Shown here: positions 1-11,677 of the stretch, piece after piece
How the letters are laid out: every line of letters begins with the position of its first letter
Numbering within the stretch: position 1 is the first letter of the stretch
Assembly: GCA_021397845.1 (NCBI GenBank)
Contig: CM038053.1
Span: 106,060,026-106,124,025, forward strand
Source of the DNA: Areca catechu
Taxonomy: Eukaryota; Streptophyta; Magnoliopsida; Arecales; Arecaceae
Direction: 5' to 3'
Length of the DNA stretch: 64,000 nt
Made by a program: the position numbers and the translations under genes
Notes under the pieces: model-generated
What the model was told of the DNA's origin: nothing
Seen by the model: only the letters and a program-made list of their open reading frames with translations
Databases searched by the model: none

Positions 1-1410
1 CGAAGCAACTCAAAGCCCCATCTCTCCCCCTTTGGAGGAACTAGGGATGGGATAGCCAAGGTCGTAGATGTCTCAATAAGGGTAGACATGATCATCCTCT
101 TCCCCTTGGCCATGGTAAAAATTGAAGGCAACGTGAAACCAAAGGAAAACTCCAATCCTTAATGGAGTTTACAAGCCCTTCCTCTAATGGAAATATATTG
201 CTACTCCCGAGAGGTGGTGCTGACTCAGGCTCAACTCAAATAGGGCTAGATCTAAAGTGGCTGCTAACATGCAGTCAGATCTCGCAGGATCCTATCACCA
301 CAAGTTAGTCCTGCAAGACATAGAAGACCAGAAAGTCTGACACACCAAGGATGAGTTCTTGCTGGTGGACCCTCCAATGTCTAAGTCAGTCTCCTAGAGA
401 GGTAAACAAAGAAGGCATGGAGTTCCCTCTGGGTTTGGAGTAAGAATGGAAGAGGAACTAAAAAAGCAACCAAGAAGGGAGATGGAATGAAATCTATAGG
501 AGAAGGGGATCTTAGTGCGTATGAGTCTCGCTTCCAGGGAGATGGCACATTGGTGAGTGAAGTTATGGAGATTGGGGCACTTCAAAAGTGTGTGGGATGG
601 CTTGCAGGGACTTCACTTAAGTGGCGAGCTATGGAAGACTCAATTCAAGGAGCTCATGGTGTGCTTGAAGGTGAGAACGGGGAGAAGGTTCCTTTATGGT
701 GGAAGGAAGGTGTTCTTTGGAAAAGCAGACTCTCGATTCTATCTCCCTCATCTACTCTTATTCTTCTCCTAGTGTCCCTACCATGACCTTCTAGACTTCA
801 ACCTTCTTACTTATATGTAGGGTCTTGGGGAACCAATTTATAGGCATGTAACTGAAGTCTAAGAACAAGAAATGATAGCTAGCATATTCTGGCAATTACA
901 GGCATGCCCGGAGTAGGAGATCATGCCATGATAGGTGAGGCAGGGAATGGTGGCCATCACTGCATATCCTTATGGTGGAGCATCCCTCAAGTGGCAAACA
1001 TTAATAACCATTGCACCTGAAGAATGCACAGTACAGCAGATATGGTAGGCCTCATAGAAGTCGATGTGCATGCAAAGAGTTGGTGGGCATGCATCTCTAT
1101 GCCCAGGTGATGAGGCGTTGGGAGGTAGTCTATTTGCTTGAGCTGGGTGACACATGTCTAGAATGGGTTGGAGCTTAGATGCCATGCTAGACCTACCGAA
1201 CCAATACATATCAAAGTTAGTTTGCTCATTCAATCTTATTTACTTATGACATAGTCTAGAAACACATGCGAGAGAAGAAGCGATATTAAAATAAAAGTTC
1301 TATCATTAATTCAGAAGAAAATGTCTACAAAGACCTCTCAAAGGTTACATAAATCTTACAAAAGAAAAGAAATGGTAAGGCCCTATGGTTCAAAAGTCGA
1401 GACATCTTTA
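1..1410. other. Unassigned sequence, no gene recognised
   Basis: No protein family, RNA gene or LTR boundary could be recognised here. An open frame of about 99 codons at 487-786 (+) has no motif I know and is not preceded or followed by convincing exons. If the neighbouring inverted LTR (about 1415-2325) belongs to a minus-strand copia element, this stretch would be its decayed internal region, but I cannot show that. Confidence 0.3.
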
Positions 1411-1414
1411 GAGG

Positions 1415-2325
1415 CGTTAGCAATAGTGAAGGCCGAGACTGAAAAAAATAAATGTGCAAAGCTTGCTAAAAAATCTGCAAGGTTTCTAAAACCCTGACAG
1501 AAGTAACTTATGAAACTATTTTATAAAAGCATGCTAAAATTTAATTAAAATATACATAAGGATCTATCTAACATGTTGATTAGAACTTCATCATAAAAAC
1601 TCACATCTAAAACAAAATAAATATAAGAAGGAAATCAATCTTACCTTGATCGCTATCCTTTTCTTCAACCTCGATCGGATTAGATTTGGTGGATGCTTGG
1701 GATTCCAGTCAGAGCCATGCATGTTCCTGACCTCTGCTGGTATCCTTATAGGAATGATGCTAATTAACTTTTCAAACCTCTCGGAGTGCTAGCCCCTTAG
1801 ACCTCTCCTTTGGCTTGGATCTGGACCTCTCTTCAAGCAAATCTTAAAGAGGAAGGCTACAGCCTTTGCACAAACCCTTCACACAATAGATAGGGATTGC
1901 TTTTAGGACACTAGGGGAGGAGGAAACTCTTTCTTCTTCCCTTCTACTCTCTCTAAACTCTTGATCTAGGAGTTTTTGGCATGGAACTTAGAAGAAAAGA
2001 TGAGAAGGAAGTGGTAGAAGAAGTGGTGAGGCAAGATAGATCTCACTTAGAAAGTGCCCGGCCACTTTCTCATCCCTTTTTATTATTGTCGCACAACACA
2101 ACCAGCCATCCCATGCCAACAAGAGATAACTCTTCATGCCTCATCAAATAGGATCTGATCCTAAACTAATTTGATTCAAATCAAATGGGAATGGTGCAAA
2201 GTTTGGCATGAGAAAACTAGCGATGAGATATCAAATGTGCATTAGCCTTCTCTTATTCCTAAGTTTTATTGCACAAAACTTAACTTCCCACACTCCATGA
2301 TGCCAACTCCATATAAGACTCTATC
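1415..2325 (-). repeat. Inverted, diverged copia-type LTR fragment
   Basis: Read on the minus strand, this segment follows the same order of blocks as the right half of the 5' LTR of element E (about 14400-15535). Both have a TATA-like A/T run, a leader with GAGAGAGTAGA, the words AGATCCAAGCC and AGCACTCC, a block starting TACCAGCA, a splice-donor-like GGTAAG/GGTGAG, and a T-rich tail with GCATGCTTTAT-like sequence. The match is patchy, so this is an older relative rather than a recent copy. It abuts the left end of E head to head. Its outer boundary near 1415 is approximate. Confidence 0.5.
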
Positions 2326-3381
2326 TATTAACATATGCTCTAGAAGCCAATATAGTAGATATATATTTTCATTCTAGAATATATTTTATATTAATATTTC
2401 AAATTAGACTTTTCATCCATACATGTTATATCCATGTATCATCCAAGGAGTTAATGAACAATGACACATATTTTCAAGAGTTGAGAATTTGAGACATGTA
2501 TCATTAAAAGTTAACTCTTAAGTGCTCTTGATCATTGGATTATCATGGGGATGGTGATCGATCCATCAAGAATGGTGCATAGATCGCTTTCTTTTTCAAT
2601 AGACAAGTCTCAAGTCTACAACGTAGATGCACTAGAATGAGAGTGTAGGTAGTTATTAGAGAACAATAGTACTAGACATAATCAAACAATGAGAAATCAA
2701 ATAGATGTTTATTCACTTGTCAATGACTTCTCAATGCTATAGTTTTGTAACTAGTTTCTTGACCTATGGTGCCTCAGTCATTGACAGTGGGGTTGCTATA
2801 GTTTAACAAGCACATAATATGATCCCTAGTCATATGAGGCCTTTGGTATATGTTAGCTATAGTAGGTTTGCTATAGAAGTTTGAAGTATACCTATAAAAA
2901 ATCTATCAATCTTAGTAATTGAGTAGTAGTCATATGCAACCTAAGAGGCTATCCTTAAATTTGTGGCCATAATAGCATATTAATAGAAAGAGTTTTCATA
3001 GGTATCACGATTATGCTCGAGCTAATTAAGTTTAGTATATGATGGATGCTTAGGATTTGATGAGATTCCATGACCTGTATCCTATCGGGACTCTTGATAG
3101 AGGAACTTGATCATGATAACTACACCTAGGGGTTCACCTTTTTTATTTTGCTAGATTACTACTATATATTGCCAGGTATCATTGGTCGATTATACAAACT
3201 CACTTGGATCATTTTTGGATCAACAATCCTTGTTAGGATTAAGCTCGAATTCTTTCAATCTATCGAAAGAGTTTCAAAGATATTATGATAGAGATCATAA
3301 TATATTTTACTACTAGATAGAATAGAACTTGAGGGATCACACATAATAGAAACTTGACCTGATCAAGAGCTTGGATTATAT

Positions 3382-3444
3382 TTAGTAACTGCTAAATTTG
3401 TAAGGGTTACAAATTTAGTAGGTTACAAATTTAGCAGCTACTAA
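3382..3444. repeat. Near-perfect inverted repeat (hairpin) in E LTR
   Basis: The arm at 3382-3403 (TTAGTAACTGCTAAATTTGT followed by AA) is the reverse complement of the arm at 3423-3444 with one mismatch, around a 19-bp loop. The loop contains another partial copy (TTACAAATTTAGTA). It lies in the upstream (U3) part of the E LTR. It could be an LTR secondary structure or a tiny foldback insertion; no TSD was identified. Confidence 0.7.
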
Positions 3445-4185
3445 TTTTAATACCAAAGATTTAATTGCAAGAGGTGCAATATAATTAAAATTAATTAAAT
3501 TTTAGATTAAGTCTTAATTAATTTAAATGATATTTAATTTCATTAGACTTGAGTTAATTTAAGTTTAATCGGGTTTAACTATCTGATGCGAGACTATTTA
3601 TGCATGCTAATTATTTTTTTTTGTTGTTAGGCATTAAGTTAGGAGTTTGTATCCCAAATTTCAAGCCACGATATTAAGTAGAAAGTTATATAGAAAATCT
3701 AAAGCACAGGCATGCAAAAATAAATCTTAAAAGTAAAGAAACAGGACTGCAAGACTAAGAAGCCCTGGTTAGGACTAACTCTTCTGCAATACCACTATCA
3801 GAAGAGTTTAGGGGGTGTACCTAGTAGAGATTTAAAGATCGATCCATGAAGAATTCGCTATACTGTTGATCCCATAAGTGATTTTGATGATAACCAAATA
3901 TTGGAGCATGCACATTTATTTCTAACAACTCTTCAAGTGGTTTACAAGTTTTGTAGGATGACTTATTTGTTTAAACTTCAACTCTACATCTTTAATTCTT
4001 GTTTTGAGTTGTGTGGTAATCTAGTTTTGTAAAGAAGAACCCAATGAAAAGGTTAAGAAAAAATCATGTAAAAGGGTTACTTCTGTGTGTATGTGCCTTA
4101 AAATTATTTTGAGTTGGTTTGCTTAAAAAGTTAAAAGTGTGGTGAGAGTTTTTCTTTAAGTTCAATTATAAAAATCCTGAAGAAG

Positions 4186-4700
4186 TTACTCGAGCCGACC
4201 CAGCATGTTGAAGAGCTGACTCCACCTCATGGCATGCATCAAGGATTCTGGTACATAGCAATCCGAGCTAACTCGAAGGTAACCGAGCCAACTCCAGTGA
4301 ATCTGAGTCGACTGGAATAAGTCCGAGCTGATTCCTCCAGAGTCTAGTTTTTGAAGATTTCTAAGAATAGCCAGGCGAGCCGACCCGAACCTCAAAGAGC
4401 CAACTCTGCCAGACCTAATTTTGAAGACCTGAGAAAGCGAGCCGACCCAAACTGCAACAAGCCGACTCTTCCAGAGTAAAGATTTCAGAACTTGAGAAGA
4501 AGAGCCAACCAAAGTCCAAAAGCGCCGACTCCTCGAGTTTAAGATTTTCAAGATGAAAGTACGAGCTGACCCGAGCTATCATGAGCCGACTCATCTAGAG
4601 TGAAGTTTTTCACCCTGAGACACCGAGCTGACTGCACTGAAAAATTGGCGACTCAACCTATCGAATCGAAGGATCTGAGCCGACTCGAAGAAATTGGAGC
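4186..4700. repeat. Degenerate GAGCCGACTC short-word array in J
   Basis: The word GAGCCGACTC and variants (GAGCCAACTC, GAGCTGACTC, GAGCCGACCC) recur roughly every 20-40 bp over about 500 bp, often in pairs around a GAATC or GAACC word. The spacing is irregular and the spacers are not unique units, so it is a decayed tandem array typical of some SIRE-type LTRs. The open frame across it on the minus strand is a by-product of the repeat. Confidence 0.65.
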
Positions 4701-5154
4701 CGACTCGAATATCACTTTCAGGTATATAACGGCTAGTTCCAGAATTTCTTTTTGAATACCAAAAGTGCTCCAACGGTCATATGTCACATCCCAGTGGTCT
4801 ACAACATCTAAAACTGCCTTGAAGTGATGGAAGACCTTATATTTGAGGGATTTGAACTTCTTTTAAGTAAGATTTTAAAAAAGTTCCTCAAAGTTTTGAA
4901 ACTTTTTTGAATATCCTACCTACCAACAAGAAAAAGAGTACAAAAGCATTCAGGTCAGTCTTCAAGTCTTCACCAACTCTGATCTGAAGCTTGAAGCAAT
5001 TTGGAAAGAAGCCACTGAAGTAGTTAAAGCTTATTCGAGTGCATCCAAGTGGACTTCTATCAAGCTGCACCGGCAACTATCCGATAAATTAAGTTTGTCA
5101 TTTATTGTTGCATTTATTTCAATTCATTTCTTGAATTGTTTGGGTTATTGGTGA

Positions 5155-5360
5155 GCCTGTTTGAAAACCAAATAAGTTCTTGGTGAGCCTTTGATGAAAA
5201 CCAAGTGTTGGGTTCTTATGATCCTAGTAAAACCAAGTTAGGTTCTTGGTGATCTTGTGAAAACCAAGTTGGGTTTCTTTGGTGGTCCTATTTAAAACCA
5301 AAGGGTGTTGGGTTTTCTTTGGTGATCCTGTTAAAACCAAAGTGTAGAGGTTTTGGATTA
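5155..5360. repeat. Tandem repeat with GTTCTTGGTGAT / AAAACCAAG units
   Basis: About five copies of a 40-50-bp unit run head to tail. Each has a (T)TTCTTTGGTGATCCTG-like part followed by AAAACCAAGT and a TTGGGT link. The unit contains complementary TTGGTTTT/AAAACCAA words, so single strands could fold. It lies in the downstream half of solo LTR J. Confidence 0.6.
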
Positions 5361-6031
5361 TGATCCTGTAAAACAATCCTACTATATTCGGGTGTGAATA
5401 TAGTGGAAATTTCAAGTGGTATCTTGGGTAGTGGACTTAGGAGCTAGGTTGCTCCGAACCACTATAAATTTTTGTGTATTTGTGTTGTGATTTTCTGATC
5501 TTATTTAGCTTCTACAATCAATTACTTTGTCACTGCACTCAACACTCCAAAAAGAGATTTCAAAAAGCACATATTTGCTTTAATTTTTTAAATTTCCAAT
5601 TCACCCCCCTCTTGGAAAAGCCACCTGGACAACATCTACGCTCTTGGATGCGGACTAGAAAATAAAGCTATCAACCTTGCGGATTCGCGGCTTTCAATCT
5701 GGTGACCCAAAAGCTAGTCAGATGGAATCCTTGGATTCATGAACTTTGAGGGACCTGCAAATCACCTAACACGGGTTAGAAAACAAGGAAAAAAAGAGTT
5801 AGATCACTAAAAGAAGAAGAAGGGGAAGAGGTTTGAGGATGGCGATCAAGAGGTGAAGAAGGTTGGTGGCTTGGAGGCAAGGTGCAAGGATCATACAGAT
5901 ACCCGAGGGATCAAACAGATACCCTTAATCACATAGAAATTCACTAAGAATTTTGAGAAAAACTCAATAGAAATTCATTCATAACATTCATAATAATTGA
6001 TCATTAGTTACAAGAAAGTGAAGGGGTGGGA

Positions 6032-6043
6032 TATTTATAGAGG
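6032..6043 (-). promoter_or_regulatory. TATA box, 3' LTR of A
   Basis: On the minus strand this reads CCTCTATAAATA, a strong plant TATA box. It is at the position equivalent to 13169-13180 in the partner LTR. It marks the U3/R transition and supports the minus orientation. Confidence 0.6.
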
Positions 6044-7039
6044 TTCTCATGCCCTCTCCTAGTTAAGATAGGAATACAAGATTTGATAGGAAGAAGGATT
6101 ATGAAGTGCTTAGAACTAGGAGTACACAATTTGAGTAGAAATAAAATAGGATCTCCTTGTTAGAATTCGTCTTCTCTCCTTCTTTGACTTGGTCAAGGGC
6201 TCTCTCTTGGGCTTGGGCACCAAATGGGATTGGGTTGGACTTTAAAGCAACAAGGGCATCCTCCAATTAGGCTTTGGGCGCATGGGCTTGATGCAAGGCT
6301 TGGGCGGCCTCCATGGTTGGCACATGGGCTTGGTCCATGGTTGGTGCATGGGCTTGGTACTTGTCCCCTGGTGGGCTGGAAACTCCTGGGCACCCATTTG
6401 AAGTTGGACTGGAATACACCTGGGGCACCATGGGCTTCACTTGAAATTGGACTTCTAGGCTGGGATGCCTGGAAGAAGAATATGCCTGGAATCTTCAAGT
6501 GGAGAGACTTCATGGGCTTCTACTTTGATTTCTACTTTGGTGCTCTTCCTCTTATATAAACCTGAACTTGTACTGGACAGGACTTACAAGACTCAATTGG
6601 ATTAGTTGAAATGCAAACTTATTACAGGACTCAACTCACTTAACTGGACTGGATTAATTACAAAATGACACATGATTAAGATCTCAAAATTGACAAATGG
6701 CTCACAATGAGCTGACTCGATCAACTATGCTTGAATGTAATGCAAAGCTTGACTCATAAGCCCTAATGGCATGAGTCAACTCTAGATACAAGACTCAAGT
6801 GTAACAGAGCTCAAGGCCCAAATATAGGACTCAATGGGTACAATCAAGCTTAACTAATCAAAATCCTAATTACAGGACTTCAAGTGACTCAACTGACTTA
6901 AGCCCTACTTACAAGACTTAAAGGGCTAACAGGACTTGATTATTGGACTCAAAGATAAAATTGGAATTATGGCTAAGGGACTCAAACTTAGGGACCCATA
7001 ATGAACTAAGGTTGACCTGATGTTTCCATCAATTCTCTC

Positions 7040-7540
7040 GGGATGGGAGGAACTCGACTCTGTCGAGTAAGGGTCACTCTGGCTCTGGTATCACTCGAGG
7101 TCTGGGTCAAGGTGCTGCAAGTCCTCTCGAGTAATCCATGAATCATTGGATTCTAGTCGACCTTGCTAATGGACCAGGTAGCATTGATAGCCGCAGCCCC
7201 GGGTCATGATAGCTTGATCATCCAGGATACGCTCGATCCATTTTTCTCTCTTAGACCAATTTATATGTGAACACTCTAGGTCAGGTTTGCTCTCAAAGGA
7301 TGGAGTAGGTCCAAAAACCTCACTAGGAATCACTGCCGGTTCTCTATGCTCAATCAAGTCTGCGATATTGAAGGTAGAGCTAATGCCTAAATCTAGGAGA
7401 AGATCAGCACATAGACATTGGGTCCTACCTTCTCTATCACTGTAAAGGGTCCAACTCTATGAGCATTAAACTTTTGAACCATAACAGAATCTCCTACATT
7501 AAATTTCTTGGCTCTCTTTCGGAAATTAGCCAGTTTGTTT
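7040..7540 (-). pseudogene. Integrase C-terminus and chromodomain remnant (element A)
   Basis: From about 7540 downwards the minus strand encodes a KLANFRKRAKKFNVGD stretch followed by a RVGPFTVIEKVGPNVYVL stretch, which is the GPF/Y module of gypsy integrases. After a stop comes an ISxT(F) linker, then an ERILDDQ...GYQCYLVH segment. That continues across another stop into a GR-E-SWITREDLQ tail typical of an integrase chromodomain (aromatic and acidic cage positions, then W-I-x-x-E-D-L). Chromodomains direct integration to particular chromatin in chromoviruses. At least two in-frame stops make this non-functional. The frame runs almost up to the LTR, as in element C. Confidence 0.75.
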
Positions 7541-7544
7541 CAAA

Positions 7545-8180
7545 ATTAATGCTTAATACAAATGATTCACCTAACTTGTACTGACACCTAACAAAAATGT
7601 AGACTCAACTATGCATTCCTATTGAAAGAAACTTTATTGGACACTTTGGGCTTAAACCTAACAAATTATAGACTCTTTAGGTTTGATCCTGGTTTGACAT
7701 GCACATGAAATTTACAATGAACTTCTAGTAAATGCCATAGAGTATGCCAGAAGTAAGATGAAACCTAACATGCGCAATGAATGTATGCAGTATGCTAATC
7801 TCAACAAAATGTAATCTAATGATCCTAGAAATGTTGGAAGTTTCTGGAAAGGGTAGAAAATAAGAGGTGGAGTCAGGGTTAGTCGGGTAGGGTAAGGAAT
7901 AAGAAGATGGTTCAGGGTTAATCGAAAAAAATAGGATACAAGGGGATTTCAAGAATAAATCCTAGACTAATGAGGTTGACCTTACGGGTTGAGGTATATC
8001 TACGGGATCTGCATAATGGAAGAACGGGTCACTAATCTTAGGGAAGAGATCTTGAATAGGAACTATAGAATGGGATTCATCCTGAGGGTACTAAATTAAA
8101 GAGATCATATCCTCAATTTTTTTACTTGGCTTTTAGGACTAGACTCTATAATTGGATTCTCTTCTAGTGTCTCCTCAAGT
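7545..8180 (-). other. Conserved non-pol segment between spacer and integrase end (A)
   Basis: Where RT, RNase H and the integrase core should lie, A has about 600 bp with no pol motif. Its central part (about 7600-7900) matches B (about 26330-26640) and, in the opposite sense, C (about 32640-32960). Shared words include GCCAGAAGTA, ATGCAGTATGCTAATCTC and CATGTGCATG. At its element-5' end a short frame encodes SYFLPFPE (7840-7870), also seen in B and C. It looks like a fixed part of a non-autonomous subfamily. Confidence 0.6.
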
Positions 8181-8186
8181 AGAACT

Positions 8187-8408
8187 CTAGTAGCAGTATC
8201 CAGGTCTCTCCTCTAGCAGGTCTTCCACTACATGTTCAATCTGAGTGTTGTCTGGGTCAACTAACTTTGGGTTGGCTTTTATCTGGGTATGGTCAGGGTT
8301 AACTAACTCTATGTTGGTTTCAGTTTGGGTATGGTCAGGGTCAACTAATTCTAGATCTTCTATAGGTATCTCTTCTTCTTCCTCGTCATACTCATCCACT
8401 GAGCTCAC
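8187..8408 (-). pseudogene. Acidic gag-pol spacer remnant (element A)
   Basis: A 73-codon open stretch begins with an SVDEYDEEEEE motif and continues with repeats of the type LVDPDHTQ(T/I). The same acidic block, (E/D)-EYEGEEE-like followed by D-DL-E-x-x-D, occurs downstream of the zinc knuckle in D (about 23300-23400) and in B (26874-27155) and C (about 32290-32350). In D it links the knuckle to the protease. In A neither neighbour is left. Confidence 0.6.
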
Positions 8409-8824
8409 ATCAGCTTCATATATCTCCTCTTTAAGGTCATTCTAGTGAACCAATGGGGTGGTAAGAGGGGGTTGACCAAGGAAAAATTAACTAATGACTG
8501 GGGTAAGGGTGGGTTGACTAAGAGGAAGTGGACTAATACTAGGCTCATATCTAAGGGTACTAATCCTATGGGTTGCTTGGTTTCAATTGGGTCATTTGGT
8601 CAAATCTATGATTCAATTGGGTCATCTGGGCAATCAATTGGGTATTGGATTGGTCAAGCTTGTGGTTCAATTGGGTGGTTAATTGGGTATTGGATTGGTC
8701 AAGCTTGTGGTCCATTCGGTCAAATCATTCAATCAAGGCCTTCATGAAGTTTCAAAATTGGAGTCCATGGCTGAGCTAGGTGGGGTTTAGACTATTGATA
8801 TTTGGTCCCTAGTCTAGTGGTCAT
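8409..8824 (-). pseudogene. gag N-terminal remnant, Gln/Asn-rich coiled coil (element A)
   Basis: The start codon is probably at 8824-8822. It opens MTTRLGTKYQ followed by a stop, matching the gag starts of C and D. Past this, the minus strand has Q/N/L-rich heptads (DQ-NTQL, QMTQLNH words) encoded by a 46-bp tandem repeat at about 8620-8712. This looks like the coiled-coil N-terminus of gag also seen in D at 35800-36025. Several stops and shifts are present, and the central gag domain is missing. Confidence 0.6.
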
Positions 8825-9045
8825 GCAATCAAACAAGCAAGGTGGTATGATGCAGTCAGGCACTCAAGGTGAAATTGGACTACAGTTTACTAGACCTAGA
8901 GCCAAAATTGAATGGGTCTACTTAACTTACACTTAACTCAACAGCTAGTCCTTCCACTGGCCAAGTAAGAAGTAGGGTGGTGGGAGGCTCCCCCTACCTA
9001 TGACAGGGTCCTAATTAAAAACCACCAGTCCACTTAGGACATTTG

Positions 9046-11672
9046 TGATAGAAAAGTGCCCTAAGAGCCAATCATTATAAGGGCCTTTTTATAAACTTCC
9101 AGCTCATGTGTAACATACTTTCATATTAATAAAGGCATTTGATTCATCATATACTGTTGTGTCATGTTTTTATTGATTATGATGAACCCCATAGAGTAGG
9201 GCAATGGAATTAGGGTTATGATGGAATTCATAACAGTGAGACCTAATTTCCTATAAACCCTAATCTAGAATGTTCCTAGTTGTTGGACCATCGATTCAGG
9301 GATTGATGAATCCGGAAAGACTAGCTTATCCTATGTATGCTCAGTTGATGAGGGTGGTTGATCTCACAACCACTTGTATAGAGATACTAATACTAGGATA
9401 AGGGTGCTCATCAGGGTATGAGTACACTGGACTGATCCAAACCGGGATTATCTTATGGAAGTCTTATTACTTGTCAAAAGATAGATCCTAGAGTAGAAGT
9501 TGTGCCTGTGATCTTTAGACCTGAGGTCACCATGGTTCCTTGTGCATACTAAGTCATACTTTGGTTCATACTTAATCATGCCATTGCGATATGTACGGGG
9601 TGTTCTAGGTATGGTGGAAGGTGTATGAAGGATGTGAGTGGACCAACAAGGAATCGATCATTCCTAGTAAGAGAAATTGTTATCCTAAGCAATCTCTTCG
9701 ATGAGTGACTCAAGGAGCCTTTGATCAAAGCAGGATGAGATTAGTGGAATCTAATTAGTCATTAGCTGAGTCCTCATGATCGAGCTGAGATTTGATATGA
9801 TGAAGTGTTAGGGTTTGACATCTATCCATACCTATCACTTAATCAAGATAATAGGAGATCGAAAGATTGAATTGCATAGTAACTTATTACTGAAGGATAT
9901 TTTGGTATTTTTCACCAAATTCCTCATCTTCTGGGTAAGCATGATACGTTGCTAGACATCAATCTTGTCTTGTAGGTTTTCATGAATCAATTGGTTTGGT
10001 TTCATGAGTCAATTCGATGTGTGATTCGAATTGGACAATTAGGTGAGCCAATTTGACCTAATTAGGTTAATCAGGTTCGATCGGATCGAATCGGATCAAA
10101 CCTAAACCTACTGCTGGCTAGATGTAGAATCTAATGGGTCACAAACAATAGAGACTTGGTCAAGGAAGTCATTCATGATTTAATTAGGGTCATAGGATCC
10201 TAATTGGTTAGCCAGATTGCATACTAGCATATGTAGGCTAACCTAATTCCTAACCCAATTGGATTGGGTCTGGTTGCTTGCTAATTGGGCTAACATAATT
10301 ATGAGAAACCTAAATTAGGTTGAGCTCTAAGTGGGGCTAGCCAAATCAAAGCTTAATCTGATTATAATTTGACTTAAGGGCATTTTAGGTGCCATATATG
10401 AAGAGTCCCATGGATGGGACTCTTGGTACCTAAATCCTAATAGATACCTTAACTTCAAAAGGGCATAGAAGGGCCTACAGACCTCTGATCTGAAAATAAA
10501 GAAATAGTCGAAAGCTTATTGATGCTTTTTTTAATGAAACACCCATATTGCATATGTTTGACCAAGTCAATTTGATGCTTTGGGCGGACTAAATGGAAAG
10601 GGAAAGATTATTGGCGCCCTTTGGCGCACCCAGGAGAATAAGTGGCGTGCAAAAAGACTAAGAGTCCTTCTGTAGATGAGACTCTAAGAGTTTCATCAAG
10701 AAGGCATCTCATTCCCATAGTTTAAGAAGTGCTAATAGCTAGTTACGAATAGTCTAATAGCTAGTTTAAGTTTAAAGTATGGCTGAAGAGGTGTGAAAGG
10801 TGGCACCACATGAAGAGTCGCGCCTCTTCATATGTGCGCGCACAATAGAGGGCAGAGTCCTTCTGCCTCTGAAAATCTTCAAGCCTCACGTTACCTCAGA
10901 TTAGAAGAGGCATCTCCCTATCTCAAACCCAGTATTTGATACATGGCACGATGGGGATTAATCTGGTAAGTGAAAGAACACAGATATGACTCTCCATTCT
11001 CGAAGAGTCTTATCAGATATGTTGTTTCATATCTGATAAGTTTATCGGGATGCTTTCAAGCCCCATCTGAGATGATAAATAGGGGTATGGTGAAATGAAA
11101 ATATGGACTTGTGTCTTCTGAGAGTCTGAGTATTTTATTTTCCCGAGAGTTAGAGTGTTCTTCCACTTTGTGTTCCTTCCTTTCCCTCTGTTTTAGGACA
11201 AGACTTGTCTTGTTAAGACAAGTTCTTCTACACTAGGACAAGGCTTGGTTTTAGGACATAAGCCTATAGGGTCCTAGAGGAGGGTAGTCCTAGATCCTAC
11301 AGTGGTTTAGGGCAGTATTTTGAGTGCCCTTCAATAGGACAGGGTTTATTAGTGGTCAATAGACTAAAGGCTATCAAAGAGTTCCACTTCTCCAAGCAAC
11401 TTGAAGAAGGAGTTCTTCCTTGGTCCGAGTTTCATGTGGATCATCGTTGGAGGGCTTGCGCTTGTGAGCCTTGTGGAAAAAGTTGGATTTCAGCGATCCA
11501 GGTATTTTGCATGACTTTATTTGATGATTCATTAGTTGTAATTGCCCAAGGGATTCCTGGGAATTAGGATTTTTATACATGTTATACATGTTAGGGTATC
11601 ATGCTATGAAATTTATTTTGAAAGTCATCTGCATGTTGCATGATCCCCGGCACCCTGGGAGAATTTTCATCA
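9046..11672 (+). repeat. Copia-type solo LTR L in A
   Basis: Begins TGATAGAAAAGTGCCCTAAG, ends AATTTTCATCA, and is flanked by an exact 5-bp TSD, ATTTG (9041-9045 and 11673-11677). The A leader resumes on the right, as shown by comparison with D at 36340-36380. It is about 2.6 kb, with no PBS, PPT or coding region inside, hence a solo LTR. Several blocks resemble the LTR of F (GTGACTCA... after GGATGAGATTAGT, and ...GAGGTCACCATGGT), so I place it with copia. A TATA-like GATAAATAGGGG is at about 11074. Confidence 0.78.
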
Positions 11673-11677
11673 ATTTG

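Larger units (their letters stand above)
3864..5634 (+). repeat. SIRE/Maximus-like copia solo LTR J
   Basis: Begins TGTTGATCCCATAAGTGA and ends CACCTGGACAACA, with the AATTCACCCCCCTCTTGG stretch just before the end. This layout is familiar from SIRE-type copia LTRs. It interrupts the A LTR, whose sequence resumes on the far side. The flanking 5-mers are TATAC (3859-3863) and TCTAC (5635-5639), an imperfect TSD. No internal region or partner LTR is present, so it is a solo LTR. The family call rests on recognition of the termini, not on coding sequence. Confidence 0.72.
3584..7031 (-). repeat. 3' LTR of A (minus sense), interrupted by J
   Basis: Starts TGATGCGAGAC and ends ...TTTCCATCA. Without J (3864-5634) it is about 1.68 kb and aligns along its length with the partner LTR at 12535-14166. 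An internal short repeat of ATGGTTGG and GCATGGGCTTGG words lies at about 6310-6360. The inward flank at 7032 is the PPT-proximal block shared with elements B, D and I. Confidence 0.85.

Noticed and set aside
487..786. Open frame of 99 codons as a possible host gene
   Set aside because: No recognisable domain, no supporting exon structure, and a length that chance frames reach in this composition.
4186..4700. GAGCCGACTC array as a CRISPR array
   Set aside because: Spacing is irregular, repeats are degenerate, spacers are not unique, and the organism is a plant. It lies inside a solo LTR.
8245..8747. Plus-strand frames over 8245-8747
   Set aside because: They are antisense to the gag and acidic-spacer remnants of A, which match B, C and D.
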